From the NCBI GenBank assembly GCA_948567375.1, contig OX419761.1:2916501-2980500 (forward strand): a stretch of 64,000 nucleotides of DNA, given 5' to 3'. The stretch is from Lunularia cruciata (taxonomy: Eukaryota > Streptophyta > Marchantiopsida > Lunulariales > Lunulariaceae). Below are positions 25,075 through 36,040 of this stretch, one piece after another (positions within the stretch are counted from its first letter, which is position 1; each line of letters opens with the position of its first letter). The position numbers and the translations under genes were made by a program. The notes beneath the pieces were generated by a model that had not been told where the DNA came from, ran no database searches, and was given only the letters and a program-made list of their open reading frames with translations.

Positions 25075-26791
25075 AATGTGAAAAGGATGACTACATAAAA
25101 CACAAGAAGGATAGAACCCCATCAAGCCGTAGAAGGGAGATACAAAAGAGGTAGAATGGGAGTAAGCCCCAATAGTATTGATATGAGAAATTTGCCCTAC
25201 CACACCTATGATATCCGAGCTATGCAAGTAGAAAGATCTACAAACTATTAGAGCATCCAAAGAAGCATCACCTAGAGTGATTGCTCTCCTATGGACTGCA
25301 CCAACCAATGCTCTTTGTAGAGCAATGGACACATGCTATCTAAAGTGTGCTACAAAGGATGAGAATGAGAGGGGTACACACCCATTGGTGTCAAATATGA
25401 TAAGCTCTCATGCACTCTCTAACAAATGTGCCAAATGGCATGTCCATAGCTCCATATAACTCCAAGGCTAGAGGAACAAAGAGGTAATCTCATTGCATAC
25501 CCCTATACTTGGAGACCTTACATGTTGTTGCTTTGCTTGCCGCCCATCCAAGAGGATGAGTAATAACTCCTTCTAAAACTGCATCTTGCGTAGGGTTTAT
25601 AACCACAACATCCACCATTGTCACTTGATTATCTTGGACCAAGTATAATTTTGCTCTAACATGTGTCGTCTGCAAAGAATATGAACGTTCCTTCCAAGCA
25701 AGGTATTGATTCTCTCATACCATAACAAACACTATATCCTTGATGACATCATGGCTAGCTATCCTCTATCCTCCATAAGGACATTGTGTCATATGGATCA
25801 GTGTTGCATCTAGTATAGAATCACACTCACAAGTGAGTAATGAAGATGCACATGAGTAGACCAAACCAAGGTAGAACCTTATCATTGTAGAGAAAGTTGA
25901 TGCAAGTCGGAATGCCCTAATGTATTGTTGAGCTAGGATCCAAGAGCTTGCATCCTTGCTCGAGCAAGAGCAAAGACATACTCTATTGGCTTGAGGAATG
26001 GATGAGTCAACTATGAGAGAATGTAGCATATGTTGACATTGTTGCTCCATCAAGGAAGACTTTAAACCTCTGGTCCAATATGACGATGGTGGAGGAAAAG
26101 ATGGAAGGTCCTCCCATGCTTGTGGAGATAGACAATGTCTTGTCTACAGTAATAACACATAGAGAGAAAAGGATCTATCTTCCACCTTGATCACATAAGT
26201 CTTCAAAATCAGCCTATCACAACCACAAAATGGAAGGAAAGTACGGGTGTTGAGAGAGCACAACTACCCCAAAATGCTACAGGTGCCATCTACTCCATAG
26301 ATAATAGGCCTACTTCTCTACAAAAGTTTGGTAGAGATATCTATCTATGTGCCAAATCCTCCATCACACACTCAAATGTCCTTGGTCCAATGATATCACC
26401 AAAGACTCTCATAATCCACTTATCAAAAGCTCTTAAATTAGATAAGAAAGTCAAGGAAGGGGAACCGTACAAAGAAGGTAAGTTGGTAAACGTGCAATAC
26501 TAGAAGAGAGTATACCAAATACCATCTATGGATCTTTTAGAAGAGGAAGGTCATCCACATGGAGAATATGCTCTACAAGGGCATTATTTAAGAAGTATGT
26601 GACAAAATCCTTGGATCTTACTAGCACTCCAAGAATACGTAGTGCATCTATAGATGTAACACACTCCTATGGAAGCTCAAGGTGGAGAGAAGTACTTGAA
26701 CGGGACTATGCTTTGCACTTTGACTCTGAAGCCTACAAGATGTAGCTTGGTAGTCAAGTGATCAAAGGCCTATCTAATTTGATATACGAGG
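25075..26791 (-). pseudogene. LINE-like retrotransposon, minus-strand copy, 3' half
   Basis: This is the same family as 20790-23260 in opposite orientation. From the 3' end (hairpin-like ggagtaagcccc near 25161 and catcaagccg at 25118) it runs into the C-terminal domain (25766-26053, FYLGLVYSCASSLLTCECDS) and the RT region (26200-26790). It stops exactly at 26791, where the methyltransferase element begins, and resumes at 36709. Aligning both halves with the plus copy gives an uninterrupted LINE. Stops and frame changes are frequent. Confidence 0.8.
26788..26791. repeat. Target-site duplication GAGG, left
   Basis: GAGG here and GAGG at 36709-36712 flank the large element. Removing the element and one GAGG restores the LINE sequence seen at 21515-21540 in the plus copy, base for base in length. 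Confidence 0.75.
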
Positions 26792-27202
26792 TGTCACGCC
26801 ATTTGTAGTTCCGCATCTAGATGCTCGGACACTGGAGTTCCAGTGATGGTAGTTAGAGTTATTCTAGCTGTTTCTCAGGGACTACTTTCCGATGGTTAGA
26901 TTTCGTGTTTGGGGTACTGACTTCACGGTGGGGCCCACCGTCACTTTGCACCATTTGCACCGTCGAGTGTGCCGTCCGCGGGACCGTTAGGGTTTCAGGG
27001 CTAGCTCGAGTCTAGGGGGTATAGTTTCGAAGTGAGCTCCAGAGAGCTCACTTCTCTGATGTTGAGCCTTCGAGTTCCTGGCTATGGTGGACAGAGGCCG
27101 GCGAGCGTCACCTGGATTCTCTATGCTTGAGTGGGTGTGGCTTGACTGTAATCAGTGCCCAGTTGTTGGCAGTTTATAGAGTGACAGATCAAGTACTGAT
27201 CT

Positions 27203-27222
27203 GAGTTGAGTTGAGTTGAGAG
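27203..27222 (+). repeat. GAGTT pentanucleotide microsatellite
   Basis: Tandem gagtt units lie inside alpha1. The alpha2 copy (36560-36582) has one more unit, the only length difference between the two repeats. Confidence 0.8.
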
Positions 27223-27662
27223 TGTTAAGCAATCTGATTACATCAGAGAAGTGAAGTCAGGGGGAAATCGGGTGCAGGAACGTTGAGTGTTGGTGGTATC
27301 TCCAAGCTCGGTGGATCGTGGTAGCTCGATTCAGGTTCTATGTTTCCCTAGTGTGCAGAAGCTCGTGTAGTTGATGCAAATTTGGCAGTTAGGCGGACGG
27401 TGTGCGGAAGCGCTGGCCAAATTTCGAGCAAAGAAGGAGCAATTTTCGAGCAGTGTTGTGATTTTGAGCTCAGGAGGTGAAGGCAGGACCAATTTGCTGC
27501 AAGTTGGGCTCAGAAAGTGAAATTGAAGGTGGAGTTGGAAAGCTCTTCTCATGAAATTGTGATTTGGAAAAACCCGTTTTGTCAATTTGGCTCGAGTGGA
27601 AAGTTAGCGGGGGATTTGGCGGACATCCATCTTTAGGGTTTACGTCAGATTTTGGGCCAGAA

Positions 27663-27760
27663 TTGGAGGAGTTTCGCTGTTTGGCCAGATTTGGAGAAGT
27701 TTCGCTAGTTTGGAGGAGTTTCGCAGATTTGGAGAAGTTTCGCCAATTTTGGAGGAGGTT
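27663..27760 (+). repeat. Minisatellite in the left terminal region
   Basis: Four to five imperfect units of about 23 bp built on ttggaggagtttcgc. They lie in the segment that the related minus-strand LTR at 8546-9398 lacks. Confidence 0.7.
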
Positions 27761-28156
27761 CGAAGTGGCAACAAGAAAGGCCTCATTTGGCTGAATTTCG
27801 ACGTTTAGAGGCTTCGAGGCATAGGGCTGTGGGCTATGAGAGGCTACGAAGGCCTAGAAGGGCCAGCAAGCCAGCTTGCTGGCGTGAGGCTAGCTAGTTT
27901 AGTGTAGATCTTGGTCATTGGTTGGCAAAATCTGCCTTTCTTGCTAGATTGTGCGCAACAGGGTTTGACCCCTAGATCTCTTGTTCCTAGACTGGTGCCC
28001 TAGCCAACTGGTCCACCCTCACTTGTTGTCATAGTGACTGTGCCACTGTTATCTATACACATGTAGCTTTGGCTAGGAGAGGCAGTTTGATCCCATTCTT
28101 GGTGATCCTAGTAGCTTAGGACTTAGATACGAACTACTCTTATGTCAAATGCCAAA

Positions 28157-28168
28157 TGGTGGCAGAGT
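28157..28168 (+). promoter_or_regulatory. Primer-binding site
   Basis: tggtggcagagt matches the plant initiator-Met tRNA primer-binding site (tggtatcagagc) at most positions and is conserved in the minus-strand relative at 8523-8537. Priming by initiator Met tRNA is an inference. Confidence 0.5.
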
Positions 28169-28774
28169 CAGTCCCGTGTTGTGTTATGAGATGGAGGGTT
28201 TTCGTTTAGATTTCTTGTGATTGGATCCCCTCCATTCTCTGCTTCCTGTTTGTGCACCACGTTGGTGTGAGGTGCCTTGACTTTTGAGCGTTGGTGCTCT
28301 GGTGTGCTCTCGGTGGTGAGGCTGGAGTGATGACCAGTCAGACTACCTTTGTTTCTCTCCGGTGAGGCAGGAAGTGATGACCTGCAGACCGTGAGAGTGC
28401 CTGTTATGATGGCAGGTTACAGGTTGCCCTTCCCCTAGTGTAGTTATCTCGGTAGAGTTACATTAGTGGGTGGTGTTTAGTTGGTGTTGGCACGTGGTGG
28501 TGTTGGCATTTGGTGGGGTACTTGCGGTTGCGACTTGCGGTTGCAGTTGGTGGTTCGGGTTTGCTGTTGCAGTTATGTGGTCACGACAGAGTTCTTTGGA
28601 GATTCCAGAGGAGTTAGCCCTGTAGTACGCAGTGGGTTTACTCGGAGTGGTGCTCGGTATCAGCCTGTATCTCAGGTCCCAGTGAGGGAGGAGATTGACT
28701 CTGAGTTGGAGTTCGACACATGAGCTGATTCAGTTGAGAGTGCACTTGGTGTGTCTGCACCGTTGTTGTGGGAC

Positions 28775-30250
28775 ATGGATGAGATTTATGGGGCCTCCAA
28801 AGGCCCTAGGCGTTACTCTGGTACAGTGGGTACCATTGAGTTGGATGACTTCATCCAGGAGTTCGATAGTTGGTGTGATCTGCAGCAGATGCAGAACCCG
28901 ACTTTGTTCACACCTTTCATGGCATGGAAGGGGTTGTTTCAGCACTTGGAGGGTCCACCGATGGATGATTACCATGAGTTCAGGAGAGCTCATTTGGAGG
29001 AGATTGAGTTATGGAGACAGTATTGGTCTCCACACTATGTCTCCATCACTTCAAGCTCGGTGGCCAGGAGTAGATCGGCTGTACCTACGAGTTCTAGCTC
29101 GAGTAGTGTGGGTGGAGCTAGTGGAGGTGCACTAGCTGGAGATAGTGCTACTACGAGTGGAGGTACCGCTGCAGGAGGTGGTGTGGTACCGGGGTTTAAC
29201 CCCATGGTGGAGTTCTTCCTATGTTTGAGGCATAACTACCAGGGAGTGCGGACTGACAAGCTGAGGAGCTTGCAGGAGTTCCAGCGGAAGGCTGGAGAGA
29301 GCCTACGCGAGGCATACACTCGCATGAGGCGGCTGATCAGTTTCACTCAGGGAGTTACTGAGGCCCAGGCAATCCAGTTTTGGTATGGGATACTGGACAT
29401 GGAGTTGCGACGTAGAGTTCGTGATGCTACGTTGTTGTAGGCTACTTCGCCCACTTTGGCAGTAGTCTTTGGTTTGGCTGAGCGTATTGAGCTCAACATG
29501 GTGGAGGAGAGAGTGGTGACAGCTGGATTTGGTAGAGAGACCTCATCCACGGTTGTGACTTCTTCTAGAGTGCAGCAGAGTGCACCACGCCCAGTTGGTT
29601 TTCGAGGACAGGGTGGACAGCCCAGATCCTATGGAGCGAGTGGAGGGCCTAGTGGAGTTAGACCTTTACCCTCATTTTCGGGTCAGCAGCAGCCAGTGAG
29701 TGGTGGTGTTGCTTGTTGGACTTGTGGTGGACCTCACCATAGGAGAGAGTGTACTCAGGGCAGCGGACCTGATACCTCTGGTGCATCACAGCCAGCACAG
29801 AGGCAGTGTGAGCATTGCCACAGATTTGGTCACACTAGTGACCGGTGTTTTGACCTACACCCGGAGTTACGGAGTGGTAGGGCTGCTATGGCAGGTAGTA
29901 GAGGAGCTCCAGTTCATGGAGGACGAGGTGGTGGTAGAGGATCTACACCTAGTAGGGGTGCAGTACCTGCCCTTACTTCTGACACAACTATGGCTACTCG
30001 GATTGAGCAGTTGGAGCAGAGATTGGCTAGTATGGCTATTGCTCATAGGAGATCAGATTCGGGTGCTGAGGCTTCCACCTCATATGCTGGTGATAGAGAT
30101 GCTTTGGACTTCATGTGCGGAGCAGCACAGGTGGATGCATCTGCAGCAGTGACTAGGAGTGCAGTACGTGCTCCAGAGCCTAGAGGAGCATCAGTGGAGT
30201 TGGACCCACAGAGAGGAGAGGTTGGGAGACAGGTCAGACTTCCCCAGTCT
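28775..30250 (+). CDS. Gag with two CCHC zinc knuckles (5' part of the polyprotein frame)
   Basis: This is the nucleocapsid part of the element. The first ATG after an in-frame TGA (28721-28723) is at 28775. The frame upstream of that TGA is also open back to 28481, so the native start may be further left. The segment has a Ser/Gly-rich linker (29053-29190), a capsid-like helical stretch with EFQRKAGESLREAYTRMRRL (29278-29337), and an in-frame TAG at 29438. Two zinc knuckles follow (CX2CX3HX4C at 29713-29751 and CX2CX4HX4C at 29806-29847), then a short coiled-coil-like stretch near 29990. It continues in frame into the protease. Confidence 0.8.
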
Positions 30251-30649
30251 TTCACGCTATCTGAGGCATTGCAGACGACATCCATGGTTCCTAGACGTCC
30301 CAGTGCAGGTGTGGTAGGTGGTGATGGAGGACCTGATGGAGTACCTGCTAGTCAGCCACCTGCTACTACACAAACTGAGTCTAGCATGATGTTGGGGGCG
30401 GCTGAGCTGATTATGCGGCATCCTTTATTTTCAGCCAGTGACATGTTTACATTGGGAGTTGACCCAGCCCCAGTGTTCCGGTTGGCTGCCACGTTGTGTG
30501 AGAGTAGGGATGGTGCAGTTCCTACTACTAGAGCAGAGGTGGTTGGTAGTGGAGCTGACTTGGTTGAGGAGCATGGGATCCGTTCAGCGACCAGTGGTTT
30601 ATGGCAGGCAGCAGCGGCTAGACTGGAGGAGTTGCCAGCTAGACTGGCC

Positions 30650-31110
30650 TTTGAGAGAGCGCGGTTTACACCTGGTGTTGTCCTATTGGATAACCAGAGG
30701 GGGATCTTTCGTTTGGTAGGACCTTCAGGGAAGGTCTATACACCACAGAGAGTCTTGTTAGACTCTGGTGCACAGCCCCTTATGTTGGAGAAGGCTGCAG
30801 TTGTTGGTCTGGAGTTACGGAAGACCGATGTGGAGAGGTGTCCATTTTAGATCCAAACATCTCTTGGTGGTGGTTCGACACAGTACATCACACGTGGAGA
30901 GCTTGTTGTCCAGGTTCAGCCTGGTCATCCGACTGATAGCTCGGGGGTGAGAGCTCAGGCTATTGCAACGATAGCTGAGTCATATGATGTGCTAGTTGGG
31001 GGAGCAGTGTTATACCCTATGGGTTTCAGTATTGACTATTGGGAGGAGACAGCCTCTTATAGACCTGGTTGGCAGTCTGGTGAGGGACGGGTATGTCACC
31101 TACCAGTATG
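30650..31110 (+). CDS. Retroviral-type aspartic protease
   Basis: The catalytic triad is DSG at 30761-30769 (LLDSGAQPLMLEKAAVVGL). The domain closes with a conserved tail at about 30980-31090 (YDVLVGGAVLYPMGFSIDYW and SYRPGWQ). One in-frame TAG interrupts it at 30848-30850. The cleavage of the Gag-Pol polyprotein is the expected role. It lies directly upstream of the methyltransferase, with a linker of about 110 residues between them. Confidence 0.75.
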
Positions 31111-31439
31111 CTTTAGTAGTGGCAGTCTTGGCTCACTACAGTCCGGGACCATGGCAGCATCAGTTTTGGCTTTCAGCGGTGCAGTTACTTGGCCTGGTGA
31201 CTTGTTGGAGGGGAACACCCATGCAGAGGATACTCCAGTACCAGAGGAGATCACTCGGCTATGGAGTACGAGTGGGATTGTTCCATCCACCTTGGATGTT
31301 CCATTGTGGAGTTCAGAGGAGGCATTGCAGCAGCATGCAGATCAGTTGGTGCAGCAGGCTTGGAGTGGAGCCTTCGTACCATCAGGGGATGAGTGTGAGG
31401 ATGAGCCTCCAGAGGCGATTGCTTTGACACCTGTGGATA

Positions 31440-32400
31440 CCACACTCATTGCTTGGCAGTATCCAGTAGAGGGGATATGTCTATTAGAGTTGTTTGGTGG
31501 GATCAGCACCGGACTAGCTGCGGTGTTACAGGCGGGTATCCGAGTACAGAGGTACTTGTATGTAGAGAGAGATGAGACTGCTAGGCGAGTCTCTCTACAT
31601 CATGTGGCACACTTGGCCTATCGGTATCCGGAGTTATTACCGATGTCAGCAGTCAGAGGTTACCAGAAGGCCTTACCAGGAGACATTTCCTTACTAGGGG
31701 CGCATGACCTAGAGAGACATGGGCCTATCCACTTGGTGATTTCTGGATGGCCATGTCAGGGACATACACGTGCGGGCCGCGGTTTGGGTCTTCAGGATCC
31801 TCGTTCTGGTGTGTTTTGGGAGATGTTACGGATACTACGACATCTCCAGGTTCATCAGTTTGTTTCTCCAGCTTACCTTTTGGAGAACGTTCCATTGATG
31901 GGTGATTCTCGCACTAGAGTGGTGGCGAGTACACATCAGGTCCATTCTTGGATGGGACCTGCTGTATTGTTAGATGCAGCCAGAGTGGGATCACGGGCTC
32001 ATTGTCTTCATCTTTGGTGGACAAACCTCTTACCCAGAGAGGTTCTACAGCGTGCTTATGATGGGATTCAGCGACTGGACCACATTCTTGTTGATGATAT
32101 CTTGGATGTTGGGCGTCAGTCTCAGACAGTGGTAGTGGCTGATAGGTCACCCATGGCAGTGGTGAACCTAGTTGGACAGCCTAGAGCTGCATTTCCCACA
32201 CTCATGAGTTTCCCAAGCTCTCATGCTTTTCGAGAGGGAGGACCTGGACTTGTTTGGGACTCACAGTTACAGTAGTTGGTGGAGCCCAATGCTGATGAGA
32301 GAGAGCGGGCGATGGGTTTTTGCACCGGTATTACCGCTGTTCCAGCAGTGTCAGAGGGATCCAGGCGTCAAGTGTTAGGTCAGGCTATGGACCTGAACTG
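31440..32400 (+). CDS. Cytosine-5 DNA methyltransferase domain, Dnmt3-like, inside the retroelement
   Basis: The motifs occur in family order. Motif I is LLELFGGISTG (near 31481) for S-adenosylmethionine binding, and motif II is YLYVERDE (near 31553). Motif IV is ISGWPCQG with the catalytic Cys codon at 31754-31756. It is followed by GLGLQDPRSGVFWEMLRIL. Motif VI is LLENVPLMGDS (near 31878) and motif VIII is GSRAHCLHLWWTNLL (near 31988). Motif IX/X is ERERAMGF (32303-32326), past an in-frame TAG at 32273. The I-to-X order and the GISTG and ENV forms place it nearer Dnmt3/DRM than CMT, though PCQ rather than PCN is seen in motif IV. It sits between protease and RT in the same frame. The predicted role is methylation of DNA, probably element cDNA or target chromatin. 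That role is inference. Confidence 0.88.
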
Positions 32401-32799
32401 TTTGACCTGGATTGTGAGCCTTGGTTTGGCAGAGCAGCGTAGGATGCGCTTGATAGGCATCACCACTCGGACACTTGTGAGCCCTGTGCCTATTGAGACG
32501 ATTCAGGCACATGCTGGGGGCGATGGACCGAGTGGACATGGTATTCTTGGGACACATCCAGTAGCTACTAGGGAGAGTGGTCTACTTGGAGTCCATCCAG
32601 GTGAGCGTGGGCTACTTGGATTACACCCTTGGTCCACATGGGATGCAGCCAGAGGACGTATGGAGCTTGCAGCCAGAGTGGAGGGAGTTTTTCACACAGA
32701 GGTTGGGACCTCTAGTGGTCGGGAGCATGACACCATTGCTCCCAAGAGCCCAGTGTAGCAGCCAGTCAGTACGTCTTCCACTCCTACTACAGTTACAGA

Positions 32800-34260
32800 G
32801 GATACTTGGGAGCCAGATCTTGGACCCAAGCTTACTGGAGAGGAAAGACGGAGGGTTTGGAGGTTCTTGAGGAGTCACACAAGTTGTTTTGCCTTCAGTA
32901 TGAAGGATTTGGGTGCTCTGAAGGGACTTGGTATACGGATTGAGCTGACTAGTGACACACCTGTTTTCCGACGTCCTTATCGATATAGTGAGATGGAGAG
33001 GACATTGATTCAGAGCCGGAGTATTGACCTTTTTGAGGCTGGTTTGGTGGAGATTTCACATGGAGAGTATGCATCAGCGACAGTGATGCCAGCCAAGAAG
33101 GATATGTATGGCAACTATACAGATAGGCAGATGTGTGGAGATTACCGTCCTATCAACCGACAGACTAGGGCTGATCGGTATGTCATGCCTACACCGGAGG
33201 AGATTTTTGATGCGGTTGGGCATGCAAAGGTCTTCAGTACTTTGGATCTTCGAGCGGGATATCATTAGTTGCCGATCAGGGAGGAAGATAAGTCCAAGAT
33301 AGCATTTTGGGCTATTGATCCTCACGGCAAGGATGTGTTATATCAGTGGAGATTCTTACCATTTGGGTTGAAGAATGCTCCTGCTGAGTTCCAGAGGGTC
33401 ATGGATAGGATCCTAGCTGGACTGGATTTTGCTCGGTGCTATATTGATGACATTTTGGTGTATAACACTACTGTGGAGGAGCATGAGAGACAGTTGTTGG
33501 AGGTGTTTGAGAGGTTGAGATCTCATGGACTCAAATTACATCCTGGGAAGTGTAGGTTCTTCCATGAGCAGGTTGAGTATTTGGGTCACACTATCTATCC
33601 CGGAGGACTTGGTGTTCAACAGACCAAGGTGGAGGCTATTGCACGTATTCCTCGGCCTACGGATGTGAGCAGAGTGCGAGCATTCCTTGGGTTGGCGAAC
33701 TTCTATCGCCGCTATGTTAGAGGATTTAGTGCCATTGCCAAGGCCTTGACGAAGCTGACCAAGCTTACACAGGAGTGGTGTTGGGGAGATGAGCAGGAGA
33801 GAGCTTTTGTAGAGCTCAAGGAGAGGTTGACATCTGCTCCTATTTTGAGGAGACCAATCAGGGGACAACCATTTCAGGTTCACACTGATTGGAGTATGTT
33901 GGGGCTTGGAGCGGTGCTCACCCAACATGATGATGAGGAGAAGGAGTTTGTGGTGGCCTATGCTAGTCGCTCCAACAATTCAGCGGAGGCGAAGTATAGT
34001 TCATATGAGGGAGAGTGCTTGGCAGCAGTTTGGGCAGTAGCACATTTCCGATGTTACCTATTTGGTAACCCCTTCACTCTCATCACTGATCATCAGCCGC
34101 TGAAGTGGTTGATGGAGTCCGACAAGCTTTCAAGGAAGCTTGCACGATGGGCTCTGATTTTACAGGAGTATGATTTCACGGTTGTTCACAGACCTGGAGT
34201 GGTGAACCGTGATGCAGATGGGTTGAGTAGAAACCCATGTCCCAGCCAGCAGGATCAGAC
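32800..34260 (+). CDS. Reverse transcriptase and RNase H, Ty3 type
   Basis: The RT starts after an in-frame TAG at 32756-32758. It contains PAKKDMYGNYTDRQMCGDYR, then TLDLRAGYH, then a TAG at 33266-33268 where relatives have Gln. PFGLKNAPAEFQRVMDRIL follows, and the intact catalytic box YIDDILVY has its Asp codons at 33446-33451. LGHTIYPGG and FLGLANFYRRYVRGFS mark the connection region. RNase H (about 33880-34240) has HTDWSMLGLGAVL, the conserved YEGECLAAVWA and TDHQPLKWLM. Apart from the two TAG codons the domain looks fully conserved. Confidence 0.9.
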
Positions 34261-34399
34261 CGGAGCACGTTGGCACGGTGAGACAGATGAGGAGATGGTG
34301 CCAGGTTGGCATGCATCAGCCTTTCTGTGTATATTTGCAGAGACATTGGTGGTATCTCTCTCAGCGCATACAGGAGGAGTTATTGAGGTCACAGATCCA

Positions 34400-35872
34400 G
34401 AGAGTGAAGATATTGGTACAGTTCAGCGAGACATTCATGATGATGTCTTAGTGATGGACTATCTTCGCACTGGTGTTGTGGGTGGCACAGTTGGGGCCAA
34501 GGAGAGAGACCGTGTTCTTCAGCGAGCCAGACGGTTCAGATTGGAAGGTAGACACCTTTTGCGTGTATGGGAGGATGGTAGAGTGCGAGTAGTACCACTT
34601 CCATCACAGAGACCACAGTTGGTCCGTCATGCTCATGAGGAGCTAGGACATTTTGGAGTAAAGCGTACATATAGCTTACTTCAAAGTCATTATTGGTGGC
34701 GCGGTATGCAGACCGAGGTACAGCAGTTTGTTGCCAGATGTATGGTTTGTGACCGAGTTAGAGCATCATTCAATGCTCCTACACCACAGTTACACCCATT
34801 ACCTATCATGGGATTGGGTTACCGTTGGAGTTTGGACTTCGCCGGACCTTTACCGCTGACTGTGAGACATCATCGGTATGTTTTGGTGATGGTGGAGCAC
34901 TTCTCCAAGTGGATTGAGTTGGTGGCACTTCCTAACAAGTCTAGTGAAGGGACAGCTTACTCGTTCCTGGATCGAGTTCTTAGTCATTTTGGTGCACCAG
35001 CTGAGGTTTTGACTGATCAGGGTACAGAGTTCTTGGGAGAGTTTCAGGTCTTGTGTGACAAGGCTTTGATTGATCATCGTACTACATCCCGAGATCACCC
35101 TGAGGCAGATGGCTTAGCAGAGAGAGTGGTTCAGACGGTGAAGAGAGGATTGCAAAAGTATGGTTTGCAGAGAGGCCACTTGGGAGATTGGGATCTCCAG
35201 TTACCTTGGTTGGCCATGGGCTATCGGTTCAGCCGGCAAGCCTCCTTAGCATCCTTCTCTCCATACTTTCTACTCTATGGACGAGATCCAGATTTACCTG
35301 CAGCCATTCGTCAAGATGCTACTGTACTTTTGGACTTGGATGACCCTGATGTATGGATGAGCGCATGTTCTCAACGGGCAGAGATCTTTCGGAGAGTGAT
35401 GCCGATGGCCTTCGAGAACTTGGCGATTGCTCAGCATAGAGATACTTTACGCTATGCTACCATTCGAGGAGGAGGTTATAGACCCTCGATCCGTCGATTT
35501 CATCCAGGCGACTATGTATATCTACAACAGACAACACCGATGACACTTGATGTTTCTACAGGCCGCACTATCTTGAGAGTGCGCGAGGTTTTGCCATCTG
35601 GAGTCCTTGTGTTAGAAGGACGTGATGGTGTTTTTTGGAAGGATCATGTGCGCAATTGTGCGCCATGCCACCTTCCAAACATTGATGGTACTATGGACCC
35701 AAGCTTGGCACTTGTACGTGCAGGCTTGAGGTGTATGTTATGTGGCTCTTCTGGTGGAGCTGCTACTATGTTAGTGTGTGATAGCTGTTCGAGAGGATGG
35801 CATATGGCATGTATGACTCCTCCCCTCACGGTGGTTCCTCAGGGACAGTGGTTATGTCCTAGATGTACTTGA
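34400..35872 (+). CDS. DDE integrase with C-terminal PHD finger
   Basis: The zinc-binding region has H-H-C-C spacing (HEELGHFGVKRTY to CMVC, 34632-34750). The catalytic core has D in LDFAG (34834-34836), D in TDQG (35015-35017) and E in ADGLAERV (near 35120), about 34 residues on. The C-terminal part is followed by a PHD finger at 35732-35866: CX2C, CX2C, HX2C and CX2C, with the family Trp two residues before the last pair (GQWLCPRC). Ty3 elements of plants usually end in a chromodomain or nothing, so a PHD finger here is unusual. PHD fingers read histone H3 tails. Targeted integration is the likely role, by inference. The frame ends at TGA 35870-35872. Confidence 0.9.
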   Translation, partial: ESEDIGTVQRDIHDDVLVMDYLRTGVVGGTVGAKERDRVLQRARRFRLEGRHLLRVWEDGRVRVVPLPSQRPQLVRHAHEELGHFGVKRTYSLLQSHYWWRGMQTEVQQFVARCMVCDRVRASFNAPTPQLHPLPIMGLGYRWSLDFAGPLPLTVRHHRYVLVMVEHFSKWIELVALPNKSSEGTAYSFLDRVLSHFGAPAEVLTDQGTEFLGEFQVLCDKALIDHRTTSRDHPEADGLAERVVQTVKRGLQKYGLQRGHLGDWDLQLPWLAMGYRFSRQASLASFSPYFLLYGRDPDLPAAIRQDATVLLDLDDPDVWMSACSQRAEIFRRVMPMAFENLAIAQHRDTLRYATIRGGGYRPSIRRFHPGDYVYLQQTTPMTLDVSTGRTILRVREVLPSGVLVLEGRDGVFWKDHVRNCAPCHLPNIDGTMDPSLALVRAGLRCMLCGSSGGAATMLVCDSCSRGWHMACMTPPLTVVPQGQWLCPRCT

Positions 35873-36030
35873 CCTATAGCTAGTTCATTCTTTATATGGT
35901 ATAGATTGCAGACAGGCGACTAACAATGGGGCTCCATAGCACCCGGCCTCCTGATCTTTGCCCATTAGAGGGTATACCATATACTTAGAGTAGATGGCTA
36001 TATGGAGTTAGAGGGACCTAACCGCCAGCT

Positions 36031-36040
36031 AGGGGGGCGA
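36031..36040 (+). promoter_or_regulatory. Polypurine tract candidate
   Basis: aggggggcga lies immediately before the beta1 repeat, as expected for the plus-strand primer at the edge of U3. No comparable tract is next to alpha2 (36149). Confidence 0.55.

Larger units (their letters stand above)
26792..28147 (+). repeat. Left terminal region of the element (alpha1 plus U5-like leader)
   Basis: It begins TGTCACGCC and ends TATGTCA, nine bases before the primer-binding site. The first 450 bp (alpha1, to about 27243) recur at 36149-36602. The remaining 900 bp have no partner at the right end, but most of them recur in the minus-strand LTR at 8546-9398. The beta sequence found at the right end is absent here. 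Confidence 0.8.

Noticed and set aside
28775-35872. TAG reassigned to Gln in the host nuclear code
   Set aside because: NUP54 in this window ends with TAG exactly where the conserved protein ends, and ZDS, P4H and TRAPPC2L use TAA or TGA. Decay or element-specific read-through fits better.
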